Source: Brevibacillus brevis (GTDB taxonomy: Bacteria > Bacillota > Bacilli > Brevibacillales > Brevibacillaceae). From it: a DNA stretch of 64,000 nucleotides. The stretch's first letter is position 1. Every line of letters starts with the position of its first letter. The notes below the pieces were generated by a model. The model did no database searches. It had not been told where the DNA came from and saw only the letters and a program-made list of their open reading frames with translations. The stretch is taken from positions 986,001 through 1,050,000 of the forward strand of contig NZ_CP030117.1 in NCBI RefSeq assembly GCF_001039275.2, written 5' to 3'. The position numbers and the translations under genes were made by a program. This document shows, piece by piece, positions 51,217 through 59,710 of this stretch.

Positions 51217-51733
51217 CGTTCATCACCTCCGCAATCGAAACATGCCTTTTGTTTTGAATCGCTTTTATTGCTCTGTGCAAAGTAAGATTGACCTTGTTTT
51301 CCGTCCATCCCAAAACCTCCGCAGTCTCCTTGCTCGATAATCCCTTGATCCCTCTGAGTATCAACACGTCCCGATAAGAAGACTTTAACTGATTGATCAT
51401 TTCATAGAGCAGACGCTTGTTTTCACTTAACATCAGGGACTCTTCCGGTGTTTTGTCGTGCGAAACGAGGTGCTGCAAGAAGATATCCGGCAACCAGCTA
51501 ATTAGCTTTGTCTTGCGTCTTTCATCAATAGCTACGTTTCGTGCTATGGCAAACAGCCACGTTTTGGGATTCTCAACCTCTGTGTCGTGTATGGCTTTCA
51601 GGGCACGAATAAAGGTCTCCTGAACAAGATCGTCGATATCGGTTCGTCCCGTGTAATAGACGAGAAATCGATATATATCCTGGCTGTATGAGTGAAACCA
51701 TTGCTCGATTCGTGCGCCACTATGATCCTCCAC
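51203..51733 (-). CDS. ECF-type RNA polymerase sigma factor
   Basis: A 176-residue group 4 sigma factor: region 2 QWFHSYSQDIYRFLVYYTGRTDIDDLVQETFIRALKA and NPKTWLFAIARNVAIDERRK, region 4 LKSSYRDVLILRGIKGLSSKETAEVLGWTENKVNLTLHRAIKAI. It starts at GTG 51733, with GGAGGTGTAACACCA upstream. Its stop overlaps the anti-sigma start. It resembles the other ECF factor in this window (42253), so the two are probable paralogs. Target promoters are not visible. Confidence 0.89.
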   Translation of the reverse strand: MEDHSGARIEQWFHSYSQDIYRFLVYYTGRTDIDDLVQETFIRALKAIHDTEVENPKTWLFAIARNVAIDERRKTKLISWLPDIFLQHLVSHDKTPEESLMLSENKRLLYEMINQLKSSYRDVLILRGIKGLSSKETAEVLGWTENKVNLTLHRAIKAIQNKRHVSIAEVMNDAIM

Positions 51734-51798
51734 TGGTGTTACACCTCCTTGTCACTGTATAGACGGAAAAGCTGCTGACAATCTTTCACTTGCAAAAT

Positions 51799-51836
51799 AA
51801 AAAAATGAGACACCCCAGATGATCAGTCAGGTGTCT
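51799..51836 (-). terminator. Terminator of the decayed kinase gene
   Basis: On the minus strand AGACACC / GGTGTCT with a loop of about 15 bases, followed by CATTTTTTTATTTT. Confidence 0.7.
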
Positions 51837-51855
51837 TTGCTCGTTCGTATAGATC

Positions 51856-52573
51856 TAGTAGGCGGGGAAGATCAGTTTGGCTGTTGTCCCTTTTACCCGG
51901 TTCCGATGAGAAGTGGAGCTCTGCCGCATGGCAATCAGCTGGCAAAGCTCAAGCCCGCACCCCCGCCGTTTCGAGTGCGGGAGGGATCTACGCGATAGAA
52001 TGCCTCTGTTATGTGGACGAGATGTTCTGCTGATATTCCTTTGCCGTTATCCTCGACTGTGATCACCTTATGTTCATTCTCTAGCTCGGCGACTACCTTG
52101 ATACGTCCGCCAGCACTACATGCCTTCAGCGAATTGTCTATCAAATTGACGAGTAGGATATGAAGCAGGTCTGGATCGCAATACAACGTATCCATGCGAT
52201 ATTCCCATGTAATTTGAACGTCCTTCTCGGCTGCCATGATAGAGAGCACTTGTTGGACGCCAAGCATCAATTGTTCCATACGAACAATGCTTTGTTCAAG
52301 CTTATTTTCACGGAGGGTTGCCAGATCCAACTGGCAGCGATACGCAATATTTTGAAGTCTACGGCTCTCGGACATAATGTAGGAAGTGGTAAATAGTTTA
52401 TCCTCTTCTATGCTAGCCACATTCTAAATGTATTCCGCATAACGATAAATGGTAGTGAACGGTATTCTCATTTCATGGGTAAAATTATCGATAAATTACT
52501 GTTTGTGATCCGCAGCTAGCTGCTGAATCTGGCTTTAAATTTCACTTGCCACGTGATTGAAGCTTTGTGCCAT
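51856..52573 (-). pseudogene. Remnant of a sensor histidine kinase (C-terminal half)
   Basis: Minus-strand translation gives, in order, pieces of a HAMP end (MAQSFNHVASEI then stop), a phosphorylation helix (FIDNFTHEMRIPFTTIYRYAEYI then stop), a helical stretch, and an ATPase domain (LLVNLIDNSLKACSAGG; TVEDNGKGISAEHL; RTRNGGGAGLSFAS). After GGAGL the frame shifts: the other frame continues LCQLIAMRQ... to GTTAKLIFPAY and the stop at 51856. At least two in-frame stops and one frameshift mark it as dead. The longest intact piece is 51935-52420. It lies downstream (minus sense) of a regulator remnant. Confidence 0.82.
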
Positions 52574-52699
52574 TTATACATATTGAAGATGTGAGGGCTT
52601 TGAATCTTGAAATTTACATTGTTTTAGATAATATAAAAAATGACGATATATAAAGAAGATCGTGTTTAACTGATTATTACAGTGAAAGGACGTTTTAAC

Positions 52700-53674
52700 G
52701 TGATTAGTGGTCAAAAAGTTGTTCTTTACGGTACAAATAAAAGAGCAGAATTATATTTTAATAGTTTAAATCTTGATTGCTCTTACATTATCGACAATGA
52801 TGAAAAAAAATGGGGAACAACGCTCTACGGCAAAATTATTTACGGCAAAGAACAATTGAAGAAGGAAGATCACTCAAATTTGCTTATTATACTTACCTTT
52901 CTTCCTTCAAGTCCATCTTACCAATTGGTTTCAAATGATTTAAGGAAAATGGGCTTTGAAGAGAATAAGCACTTTTTTTCTATCCATGAAATATTTCCAG
53001 AAAATTATCCGTATGAAGAAATTAAGCCTCGTAACGATTATGCTCCTTGGAAAGAAGATGAGTTATTTAAAGAAACTTACAATCAAGTAGAGAACTACAC
53101 ATTAGTAGATATTTATCGAGCATACACTTTGTGGTCTTTAGTTGAACAAGTGTCAAAATGTGAAGAGGGGGTCTTCATTGAAATAGGAGTTTGGAAGGGG
53201 GGGACAGGTGCCTTAATCGCAAAAAAGGCTGAATTGCTAGGATTAAATGAAAATGTATATTTATGCGACACATTTTTAGGTGTCGTAAAAGCAGATTCAA
53301 AGTATGACACTGTTTATCGTGGCGGAGAACATAATGATACAAGTGAAGAGATTGTTAGGGATCTTATAGAGAACAGAATGCAACTAAAGAGAGTCAATAT
53401 ACTCAGAGGAGTATTCCCAGATGATTCTCATGATAAAATTATGGAGAAGAAAGTTCGGTTGTGCCATATTGATGTTGATGTGTACCTTTCTGCAGCGGAA
53501 ATATTTGATTGGGTGTGGGAAAGGATAACTATCGGGGGAGTAGTTATTTTCGACGATTATGGATTCATGTTTACAGAAGGTATAACTAAATTAGTTAATC
53601 AACTAAAACATAGAAATGACTTACTTTTTATTTATAATCATAGTGGACAGGCTGTGTTTGTAAAAACTAGTTAA
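52700..53674 (+). CDS. TylF/macrocin O-methyltransferase-family protein with N-terminal Rossmann domain
   Basis: A 324-residue protein, AT-rich unlike its surroundings. Residues 1-100: KVVLYGTNKRAELYFNSLNLDCSYIIDNDEKKWG, a nucleotide- or sugar-binding-like Rossmann domain common in polysaccharide clusters. Residues about 140-320: EEGVFIEIGVWKGGTGALIAKKAELLG, VYLCDTFLGV, LCHIDVDVYLSAAEIFDWVWERITIGGVVIFDDYG are the TylF class signatures, with the DxD-like metal site DVDVY and FDDYG. Start GTG 52700 (GAAAGGACG upstream) is preferred to GTG 52682. It sits between two remnants of a two-component operon, on the opposite strand, so it was probably acquired. Acceptor unknown (sugar hydroxyl or peptide). 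Confidence 0.78.
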   Translation: MISGQKVVLYGTNKRAELYFNSLNLDCSYIIDNDEKKWGTTLYGKIIYGKEQLKKEDHSNLLIILTFLPSSPSYQLVSNDLRKMGFEENKHFFSIHEIFPENYPYEEIKPRNDYAPWKEDELFKETYNQVENYTLVDIYRAYTLWSLVEQVSKCEEGVFIEIGVWKGGTGALIAKKAELLGLNENVYLCDTFLGVVKADSKYDTVYRGGEHNDTSEEIVRDLIENRMQLKRVNILRGVFPDDSHDKIMEKKVRLCHIDVDVYLSAAEIFDWVWERITIGGVVIFDDYGFMFTEGITKLVNQLKHRNDLLFIYNHSGQAVFVKTS

Positions 53675-53685
53675 ATAACTATGTG

Positions 53686-53715
53686 CAAAGGGAGTCTAAT
53701 TAGAGGCTCCCCTTA
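53686..53715 (+). terminator. Terminator after the methyltransferase gene
   Basis: AAGGGAGTCT / AGAGGCTCCCCTT around a four-base loop, followed by TTAATTT. Confidence 0.65.
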
Positions 53716-53772
53716 ATTTAATCAATACTACACTCTCCACATGTGACGAGGTGACAGGGAGTACACATATAA

Positions 53773-54036
53773 AGGAATAGCATTTTGTTTTTAAAAGGGC
53801 GATTCCGCTGTCAAAAAAATAGTGGGCGTCCCATGAATTTAATTGAAAACCTCATATCCGTCAATCTCTGGCAGCATGATGTCCAGTACAACGAGATCCA
53901 CCTTGTGTTTATCCATCTCTTCCAGTGCCGCTTTTCCGTCCATCACCGAAATACATCTATGTCCCACTGCTTGCAGGTTTCTTTTGATGAGCTCATTGAT
54001 TGGAATCTCATCCTCGACAATTAGGATGGTACCCAC
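53773..54036 (-). pseudogene. Remnant of a response regulator (receiver N-terminus)
   Basis: On the minus strand: GTG 54036, then GTILIVEDEIPINELIKRNLQAVGH, the phosphorylation strand VDLVVLDIMLPEIDGYEVF, a stop (TAA at 53839-53841) and, in the same frame after it, IHGTPTIFLTAESPF and another stop. Intact receivers read through that stop to the lysine loop and a DNA-binding domain; both are missing. Together with the kinase remnant 1.2 kb downstream, it shows a broken two-component operon. Confidence 0.78.
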
Positions 54037-54116
54037 TTGGGTCACCTCTCGTAAAGCATAGCATGGGGATGTAATCAAGTTGTAAAAAAATAGATGGTCA
54101 AAAAAAACAGCCGCAA

Positions 54117-54150
54117 TGAAAAAGTGGAACGCAGATTAGTCGCGTCCCAC
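54117..54150 (-). terminator. Terminator of the repeat protein gene
   Basis: Minus strand GTGGGACGC / GCGTTCCAC (one G-U pair) with a nine-base loop, followed by TTTTTC. Confidence 0.78.
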
Positions 54151-54164
54151 TCCAATAGCGGTCT

Positions 54165-54749
54165 CTAGCCCATAAAAGTGATTTGAATTTTCGTGTTAAA
54201 CCGATCGGTAACAACCCAGCCTGCTGGAATCTGTTGATTATACCTGATCCATAGCTTCGCTCCCTTTGGAGCTCTTTGAATACTCGTAATTTCAAATTTA
54301 TCCGTCGTACTATCTGTAATGACCCATCCTTGAGGCATGATTTGATTGTTTCGTACCCACAGTTTATCTCCGTAACCAGCGCCTTGTGTATAAATCATTT
54401 GAAGGGAAGTACCACTGCCATCTATAACAGCCCATCCATCGGGAATTCGTTGGTTGTATTTGATCCATAGTGTCGATCTGTACGTAGCTCCAATCACGCA
54501 TGTAATTTCGAATTGAGTACTAGTACTGTCGGTAATCACCCAGCCTTGTGGGACCAGTTGATTATTCTTGATCCACATTTTCGCTCCATAAGAAGAGCTG
54601 GTTGATAGGGATTGCTTTAGTGATGCATGGGATGAAATATTTTGTTCAGATGATTTCGAAAGCGTTGGTTCTGCAGCCTGAGTAGGAAGTGTGAAAGACA
54701 GTACAACGAAGAGAAGACCTAGACTTGAAGCCATACTTTTTTTTAGCAT
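54165..54749 (-). CDS. Secreted protein of four tandem 33-residue repeats
   Basis: A 194-residue protein with a signal peptide (KSMASSLGLLFVVLSFTLPTQA, cleavage near 26), a Ser/Thr linker (30-53), then four repeats of 33-34 residues to the end. Shared pattern: G-x-K-L/M-W-I/V-K/R-x-N-Q-x-I/V/M-P-x-G-W-V/A-I/V-T/I-D-S/G-x-x-T-x-x-x-x-I/M-T (examples KMWIKNNQLVPQGWVITDS, KLWVRNNQIMPQGWVITDS). Repeats 1 and 3 are more alike than 1 and 2, as are 2 and 4 (KYNQRIPDGW, RYNQQIPAGW), suggesting duplication of a pair. ATG 54749 follows AAAGGTGGG. Wall or carbohydrate binding is a guess; no named family recognised. Confidence 0.75.
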   Translation of the reverse strand: MLKKSMASSLGLLFVVLSFTLPTQAAEPTLSKSSEQNISSHASLKQSLSTSSSYGAKMWIKNNQLVPQGWVITDSTSTQFEITCVIGATYRSTLWIKYNQRIPDGWAVIDGSGTSLQMIYTQGAGYGDKLWVRNNQIMPQGWVITDSTTDKFEITSIQRAPKGAKLWIRYNQQIPAGWVVTDRFNTKIQITFMG

Positions 54750-54856
54750 AAACAACCCACCTTTCTTTTATTTGCATCCATTATTTGTAATTTAAATCCA
54801 TTTTTAACAACTGTAAAGCGACGTTTTTGTGAAATGCTCGATATTCACTGCCTTTC

Positions 54857-54886
54857 ACAAAAAGAAAAAGAGGGCACGAGACCCTC
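54857..54886 (-). terminator. Terminator of the TatD gene
   Basis: Minus strand AGAGGG / CCCTCT with a seven-base loop, then TTTTTCTTTTTG. Confidence 0.7.
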
Positions 54887-54899
54887 TTGCGAAAACGAC

Positions 54900-55691
54900 C
54901 TATACGTTAAAAAATTCTTTCGCAGTCTTGGTTGTAGCGCTGGCCACTTCCTCAGGGCTCAACTCCATACATTGTGCGACCGCGTGCAATATATGTCTCA
55001 AATACATTGGCTCATTTCGACCATCCACAGGCTTTTCTTTCAAATCACGAGGGGTTAAAAATGGCGCATCTGTTTCAATCATCAAACGATTCAAGGGGAT
55101 TTTTTTGACAAGCTCCCGAAGATGTTTCCCACGTCGTTCATCACAAATCCATCCCGTAATCCCAATATGGAAGTCCATTTCTAAATAGGTTTCCAATTCC
55201 TTGGAGGTTCCGGTAAAGCAGTGCACAACCGCACGATTGATATTTTGACGATGCTCTTTCAGAATCGAGACAAAATCAAGATGAGCATCGCGTTCATGCA
55301 AAAACAACGGCAGTTGAAGTTCTGTGGCCAGGGAAATTTGTTCAATGAACCACTTTCTTTGAATATCACGCGGGGAAAAGTCACGGTTATAATCCAACCC
55401 GCATTCTCCAATTGCTACCACATGGGGAAGAGACGCCAGTTCTCTTAATTTCTTGATCGTCGATTCATCACAGCTTTTGGCATCGTGAGGATGAATCCCT
55501 GCCGTAGCGTACAGCTTTCCTTTGAAGCGACTCGCATATCGGGAGGCATCTATACTGTTTCTCAAACTTGTTCCCGTCAAAATTAATGGGTAAATTCCTT
55601 GTTTTTCTGCTCTGGCAACGACCTCATCGCGGTCTTGTTGAAAGGAGCGGTGCATCAGGTTTACGCCTATATCGATGATCTGTGTATCCAA
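54900..55691 (-). CDS. TatD-family metal-dependent hydrolase
   Basis: A 263-residue TIM-barrel amidohydrolase-fold protein, likely a 3'-5' DNA/RNA exonuclease acting in repair or degradation. Metal ligands: the usual N-terminal HxH is replaced by DIGVNLMH, then AIGECGLDYNRDFSP (Glu), LFLHERDAH (His), VVHCFTGTSKE (His) and LMIETDAPFL (Asp). The start of the barrel deviates from the standard (TH)xHL motif: IIDIGVNLMHRSF. TTG 55691 is chosen as start after AGGAAGGATTGATTCTC. Classic TatD enzymes begin DTHCHL; the altered motif is also present in another subgroup (VNL type, e.g. E. coli TatD itself), so it may be active. Confidence 0.88.
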   Translation of the reverse strand: MDTQIIDIGVNLMHRSFQQDRDEVVARAEKQGIYPLILTGTSLRNSIDASRYASRFKGKLYATAGIHPHDAKSCDESTIKKLRELASLPHVVAIGECGLDYNRDFSPRDIQRKWFIEQISLATELQLPLFLHERDAHLDFVSILKEHRQNINRAVVHCFTGTSKELETYLEMDFHIGITGWICDERRGKHLRELVKKIPLNRLMIETDAPFLTPRDLKEKPVDGRNEPMYLRHILHAVAQCMELSPEEVASATTKTAKEFFNV

Positions 55692-55793
55692 GAGAATCAA
55701 TCCTTCCTATGTAAGAGGTATAATTTTGCTGAAATTCCCGTTTTTGGCTGTTTTTCATTATAGCTGATCGAGTTGTGATGTTCTAGAGACGAA

Positions 55794-55825
55794 AAAATCC
55801 TCCCTGCGGTGAAAGAGAGGACTCG
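55794..55825 (-). terminator. Terminator of the DUF1259-like gene
   Basis: On the minus strand TCCTC / GAGGA at the outer ends of the hairpin, followed by TTTTTTCG. Confidence 0.6.
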
Positions 55826-55838
55826 TTTCTTTCTATTC

Positions 55839-56231
55839 TCATGAAGGAATGGCATCTAATGCTCGCCTTACTTTTCTTGCGAAAGCAAGAGGTTTATCGA
55901 CTGCTTCAATATTTACATAAATCACGCGGGGACGATCGAATAACCATTCATTGCGGACAGACGAGACTATTATGCCTTGATTTCGAATGGCTGTAATGAA
56001 TGGATTGACTTCTTTCTGTAGGAATGCCGCTCTCCCTAAACAGAGGGCCTTACCCGTTTTGGGATTCAAGGATTCAAATGAAAATGAAGACGTTACGCGA
56101 AATCTTTTTCCCAAAATGGTCGCTTTTATTTGATTTCGATTGATGGTCGAGACGCATTTTCCGCCAGCAAAGCCAGATTGCCCCCGGATAATTCTGGAGA
56201 ACTGCTCACAAAGCGATACTTTTTTGGGCAT
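55839..56231 (-). CDS. DUF1259 (LppY/LpqO-like) domain protein, short
   Basis: A 130-residue protein starting at ATG 56231, with GGGAGGAAACGAGGA upstream. It holds one half of the DUF1259 pattern: ...LNPKTGKALCLGRAAFLQKEVNPFITAIRNQGIIVSSVRNEWLFDRPRVIYVNIEAVDKPLAFARKVRRALDAI. The family normally has two such halves (about 280-300 residues) and is sometimes exported; no signal peptide is seen here. Function unknown; it may be a single-module relative. Confidence 0.7.
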   Translation of the reverse strand: MPKKVSLCEQFSRIIRGQSGFAGGKCVSTINRNQIKATILGKRFRVTSSFSFESLNPKTGKALCLGRAAFLQKEVNPFITAIRNQGIIVSSVRNEWLFDRPRVIYVNIEAVDKPLAFARKVRRALDAIPS

Positions 56232-56409
56232 TCCTCGTTTCCTCCCTGTTTTTGTCATCGTATGAAGACAGGTACAGAATGGAAACGGATGATGGCCTAT
56301 TCTACGGGGGCTTCTCCTAACTAGTGCGTACATTATGAGGCATAGATTGCCCACCCAATAGCCAGATTTGCCACGAATGCATTACACGTAAGGCAGTTGG
56401 TCAATAGTT

Positions 56410-58734
56410 TTAGTCCACTCCTTTTAAGGATTCAATCATATTGATGTTGGTTACTTTTCTACGAAGTAGCAGATTGGACAGAATCGTAAGCAAGTAAGCA
56501 AGCATAACAGAAACCAACAGGATAGGAAGCGTTAATTGATCCGGGATTTGTTGATGGGTACTAGACAGTGCCTTGACAATCATGGAATAAACGTAACCGC
56601 TTATCGGTAGAGCTACAAGGATCGCAAAGGTAGTGAGTATCATGTTTTCAAAAAAGATAAGTCTGTTTATTTTATGTTTTTGATAGCCTAATACCTTAAG
56701 TGTTGCAAGCTCGCGATTCCTTTCATAAATGTTGATGGAAGAGATTGTGTAGATCGCGCCAAAAGAGAGGATGACGGCGCAAACAATAAACATGATAAAG
56801 ACAAAATTGTTTTGTTTCAAAATATATTCTGCGGTTTTCTTTAGATCATTTCTATCTGCAAGGGCTTCTACTTGAGGATCTTGTTCAAAGAAGTTACGAA
56901 TGCTACTAAGATCTACAGAGCTATTTGCTTGAACGAAAAGCGAGGTTGGACTGTAGTCTATGCCAAAGCTCATTAAATAGTCTGGTGTGATATAAAACGA
57001 AGGGTTCGAATACTGCGTAGATATATGTAAAACCTTCATTTCTACAGATTTATTTATAAGCTCTGGTGCTTTGAAAGCTATATGGATGATATCTCCTGCT
57101 GAAATCTGATATTTGTCGGCATAGGATTTTGGTACCAGCACACCATTATTTTCTAACGTGATCAGATTATCATTTTCGTCAAAGAAATGAATGAGAGTGT
57201 TTTCTTTTTCCGTAACAACGAGAGTGGCATTATCTTTTTCATCACCGTTGATGATTTCAACAGGAAAGGTGGATAAATAATATTGATTTTTTATGCCGGA
57301 GGGTAATTTTACCGTATCAGGAGATGTTCCCATCGCATAATCTACTCGCAAATCATACGTATAGACTTCTTCAATTTGGCTAGCTACTTTTTGCAAGGCA
57401 GATTGAGTGCCAAAAGCCGTTATCAATAAGACCGTGCTTACAACAACACCAACTGAGCTTGCTAAAGCTTTTTGTTTATTGAGGAAAATATTTCTCAAAA
57501 TAAGCTTGTAGCTATAGGAAATATGACTCCAAATACCCGGAATTCGCTCTATCAATAACGTTTTCATCTTCTTTGGCGGTTTAGGACGCATAGCCTGAGC
57601 CGCATGTTCTTTTAACAGGGTTCTACCACTTAAGTAACACGCTAGGATACCAAAAGCACTGGAGAAAATAATGGGGGGAATGAAAGAATAAAAGGAAAGG
57701 GAATATGTAATGCCAGGCAGAGAGTAGGCTCTTGCAGACGATGCCGTTACCAATGGAACAAATAAGAGAGCGGCAATCGCACAACCGATGATTGAGCCGA
57801 TGATACCTGCCAGCACAGGGTATCCCATGTAATGAAACATGATGTTTCTGTTTTTGACACCTAAAGCCTTCATAATCCCTACTTGGTTTCTTTGCGAATC
57901 AATCATTCTCGACATGGTAAGATACAGGATAATAGCTACAATCAAAAAGAGAACGAAAGGGATAACCATACTCATCAATTTATTATTTTGGATCGTTTCA
58001 TTTATTTTCGAATAGCTGAAAGTCCGTTCTTTCCTGACTTGGTTTATATAAGAAAGGTGTTTGGATTGTGCTTCTATGGATTGACCCAATTTATCAATAT
58101 CGTAACCTTCTGTAGCATCGATCATGATTTCATTATAGGAAAGGCTCCCTAAGATTTCAGGGATGGTCTCTTCGGCAATATAAGCGACTCCGTAGGTTTT
58201 ATGGTCTTGGATTTCGTTCTTTTTTGCATGTTCGACATTCTCACCCAAGCCGCTAATGGTAAATGTAAAATTTCTTTCATTCGCGCTAATACTGATTTCA
58301 TCGCCGACTTGAAAAAGATGTTCTTTCGCATAGCGAGAATCTAATAAAATCTCATTCTTTTTTGCCGGGATTCTGCCCTCAATCATAGCAATCGTGTTTA
58401 TTTCGTTTTTGACAGGGATGGAATGAATTTTCAAAGAAGTTTTTTCACCTTCAAAGGCTTGCTTGGCATCAAAAGTATAACGTCCTTCCATTTTTTTAAT
58501 GCCTTCTGTTTCACTTAAAACAGCGACATCATTTTGGGAAATTTGATTGTAAAATACGTTTAGGTCACTTATGTTATGTTCTTGAAAATAACCTTCTGTA
58601 TAAGCACGAAGATTATCGCTATAAGTGACTAGCCCCCCATAGAAAAAGGCTCCTACTGCGATAACCAAAACAAAGGCGATAAATTGCCCGATCGATTGTT
58701 TGATATCCCTTCCTAATTTTAAAAATAATTTCAT
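56410..58734 (-). CDS. ABC exporter permease, FtsX/MacB type (two FtsX modules)
   Basis: A 774-residue permease with four-plus-four spans: TM1 near 15-35, an extracytoplasmic domain 36-240, three spans between about 255 and 380 (VIPFVLFLIVAIILYLTMS; GYPVLAGIIGSIIGCAIAAL; SFIPPIIFSSAFGILACYL), then a second module near 420-440, an external domain and spans 645-750. It contains IMKALGVKNRNIMFHYM and ATLKVLGYQKHKINRLIFFE, the coupling helices of FtsX permeases. ATG 58734 overlaps the ATPase end region. Possibly exports a lipoprotein, peptide or antibiotic; substrate unknown. Confidence 0.88.
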   Translation of the reverse strand: MKLFLKLGRDIKQSIGQFIAFVLVIAVGAFFYGGLVTYSDNLRAYTEGYFQEHNISDLNVFYNQISQNDVAVLSETEGIKKMEGRYTFDAKQAFEGEKTSLKIHSIPVKNEINTIAMIEGRIPAKKNEILLDSRYAKEHLFQVGDEISISANERNFTFTISGLGENVEHAKKNEIQDHKTYGVAYIAEETIPEILGSLSYNEIMIDATEGYDIDKLGQSIEAQSKHLSYINQVRKERTFSYSKINETIQNNKLMSMVIPFVLFLIVAIILYLTMSRMIDSQRNQVGIMKALGVKNRNIMFHYMGYPVLAGIIGSIIGCAIAALLFVPLVTASSARAYSLPGITYSLSFYSFIPPIIFSSAFGILACYLSGRTLLKEHAAQAMRPKPPKKMKTLLIERIPGIWSHISYSYKLILRNIFLNKQKALASSVGVVVSTVLLITAFGTQSALQKVASQIEEVYTYDLRVDYAMGTSPDTVKLPSGIKNQYYLSTFPVEIINGDEKDNATLVVTEKENTLIHFFDENDNLITLENNGVLVPKSYADKYQISAGDIIHIAFKAPELINKSVEMKVLHISTQYSNPSFYITPDYLMSFGIDYSPTSLFVQANSSVDLSSIRNFFEQDPQVEALADRNDLKKTAEYILKQNNFVFIMFIVCAVILSFGAIYTISSINIYERNRELATLKVLGYQKHKINRLIFFENMILTTFAILVALPISGYVYSMIVKALSSTHQQIPDQLTLPILLVSVMLAYLLTILSNLLLRRKVTNINMIESLKGVD

Positions 58735-58736
58735 GA

Positions 58737-59441
58737 TCACCACTCAATCCCTTCCACACTTTGCTTTTCACGATTAATGGTAACGCTTTCAATCATTCCG
58801 CTTTTCACTTTAATAATTTTGTCAGCCATAGGAGCAATGGCGGAATTGTGTGTGACCAATACGACGCACTTCTTCGTTTCTTTGTTCAAATCCTGGAGAA
58901 GCTTTAAGACGGACTTACCTGTCACATAATCCAATGCTCCGGTTGGTTCGTCACATAGTAAAAGCAAAGGATTTTTGGCAACAGCTCGCGCGATTGCAAC
59001 TCTTTGTTGTTCGCCACCAGAGAGCTGAGAAGGGAAGTTTTTCATACGATTTTGTAATCCAACTTTATGTAAAATCTCTTTCGCATCCAGATGGTTTTTA
59101 CATACTTCCGTAGCAAACTCAACATTTTCGAGAGCGTTTAAATTCGGAATTAAGTTATAGAATTGAAAGACAAAGCCGACTTTCTCACCGCGGTATTGCG
59201 TTAATCTTTTTTCGTTGAATCTGGTGATTTCTTGTTCGCCAACAAATACTTGACCTGAGGTAGCCGTATCCATTCCGCCTAGCAAATTCAAAATCGTACT
59301 TTTACCAGCACCACTCGCACCCAAAATAACGACGAATTCTCCCTCAGCTATGGAAAAATCAACACCATTAAGTGCCTTGATTGGCACTTCTCCGATTTTG
59401 TATTCTTTCGTTACTTTTTTGAATTCGATTAACGTCTTCAC
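58737..59441 (-). CDS. ABC transporter ATP-binding protein, LolD/MacB type
   Basis: A 234-residue ATPase: Walker [11 protein letters not shown]-loop FQFYNLI, signature [16 protein letters not shown], Walker [15 protein letters not shown]-loop VTHN. The [22 protein letters not shown] and ALD after Walker B are those of the LolD/MacB branch. It starts at GTG 59441 with GAGGAG spaced about nine bases upstream. It is immediately followed by the FtsX-type permease, forming a two-gene exporter. Regulator not visible. Confidence 0.93.
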   Translation of the reverse strand: MKTLIEFKKVTKEYKIGEVPIKALNGVDFSIAEGEFVVILGASGAGKSTILNLLGGMDTATSGQVFVGEQEITRFNEKRLTQYRGEKVGFVFQFYNLIPNLNALENVEFATEVCKNHLDAKEILHKVGLQNRMKNFPSQLSGGEQQRVAIARAVAKNPLLLLCDEPTGALDYVTGKSVLKLLQDLNKETKKCVVLVTHNSAIAPMADKIIKVKSGMIESVTINREKQSVEGIEW

Positions 59442-59637
59442 GGATTACATCTCCTCGTAGCTTATTAATTGAAACCTATGTACCATAATATACCAATAGG
59501 GAGTAGTTACATCCCGCAGTCGATGTATTTTGACATCCGTCTCCAGTAGGAGTTTGATCTCGCATGTTCGAAAAAAACGCTACACGACCAGTATCGCCTT
59601 TACATTCGCCGACTATTACAAATAGCATTACACCTTG

Positions 59638-59675
59638 CTACGAAAAAACGGAGCAACCTCTAAAGGGCTACTCCG
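59638..59675 (-). terminator. Terminator of the AlkD-like gene
   Basis: Minus strand ACGGAG...CTCCGT with inner pairing (AGCCCT / AGGTTGC) followed by TTTTTTCG. Between here and 59441 no gene was seen; the exporter's promoter presumably lies in that gap. Confidence 0.65.
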
Positions 59676-59710
59676 TGTCCATACGATTTCCTCACGAGAA
59701 ACCAAAGGGA

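Noticed and set aside
52676..53674. TylF-type gene as part of an antibiotic or polysaccharide cluster
   Set aside because: No glycosyltransferase, peptide synthetase or polyketide synthase gene is next to it; treated as an isolated acquired gene.
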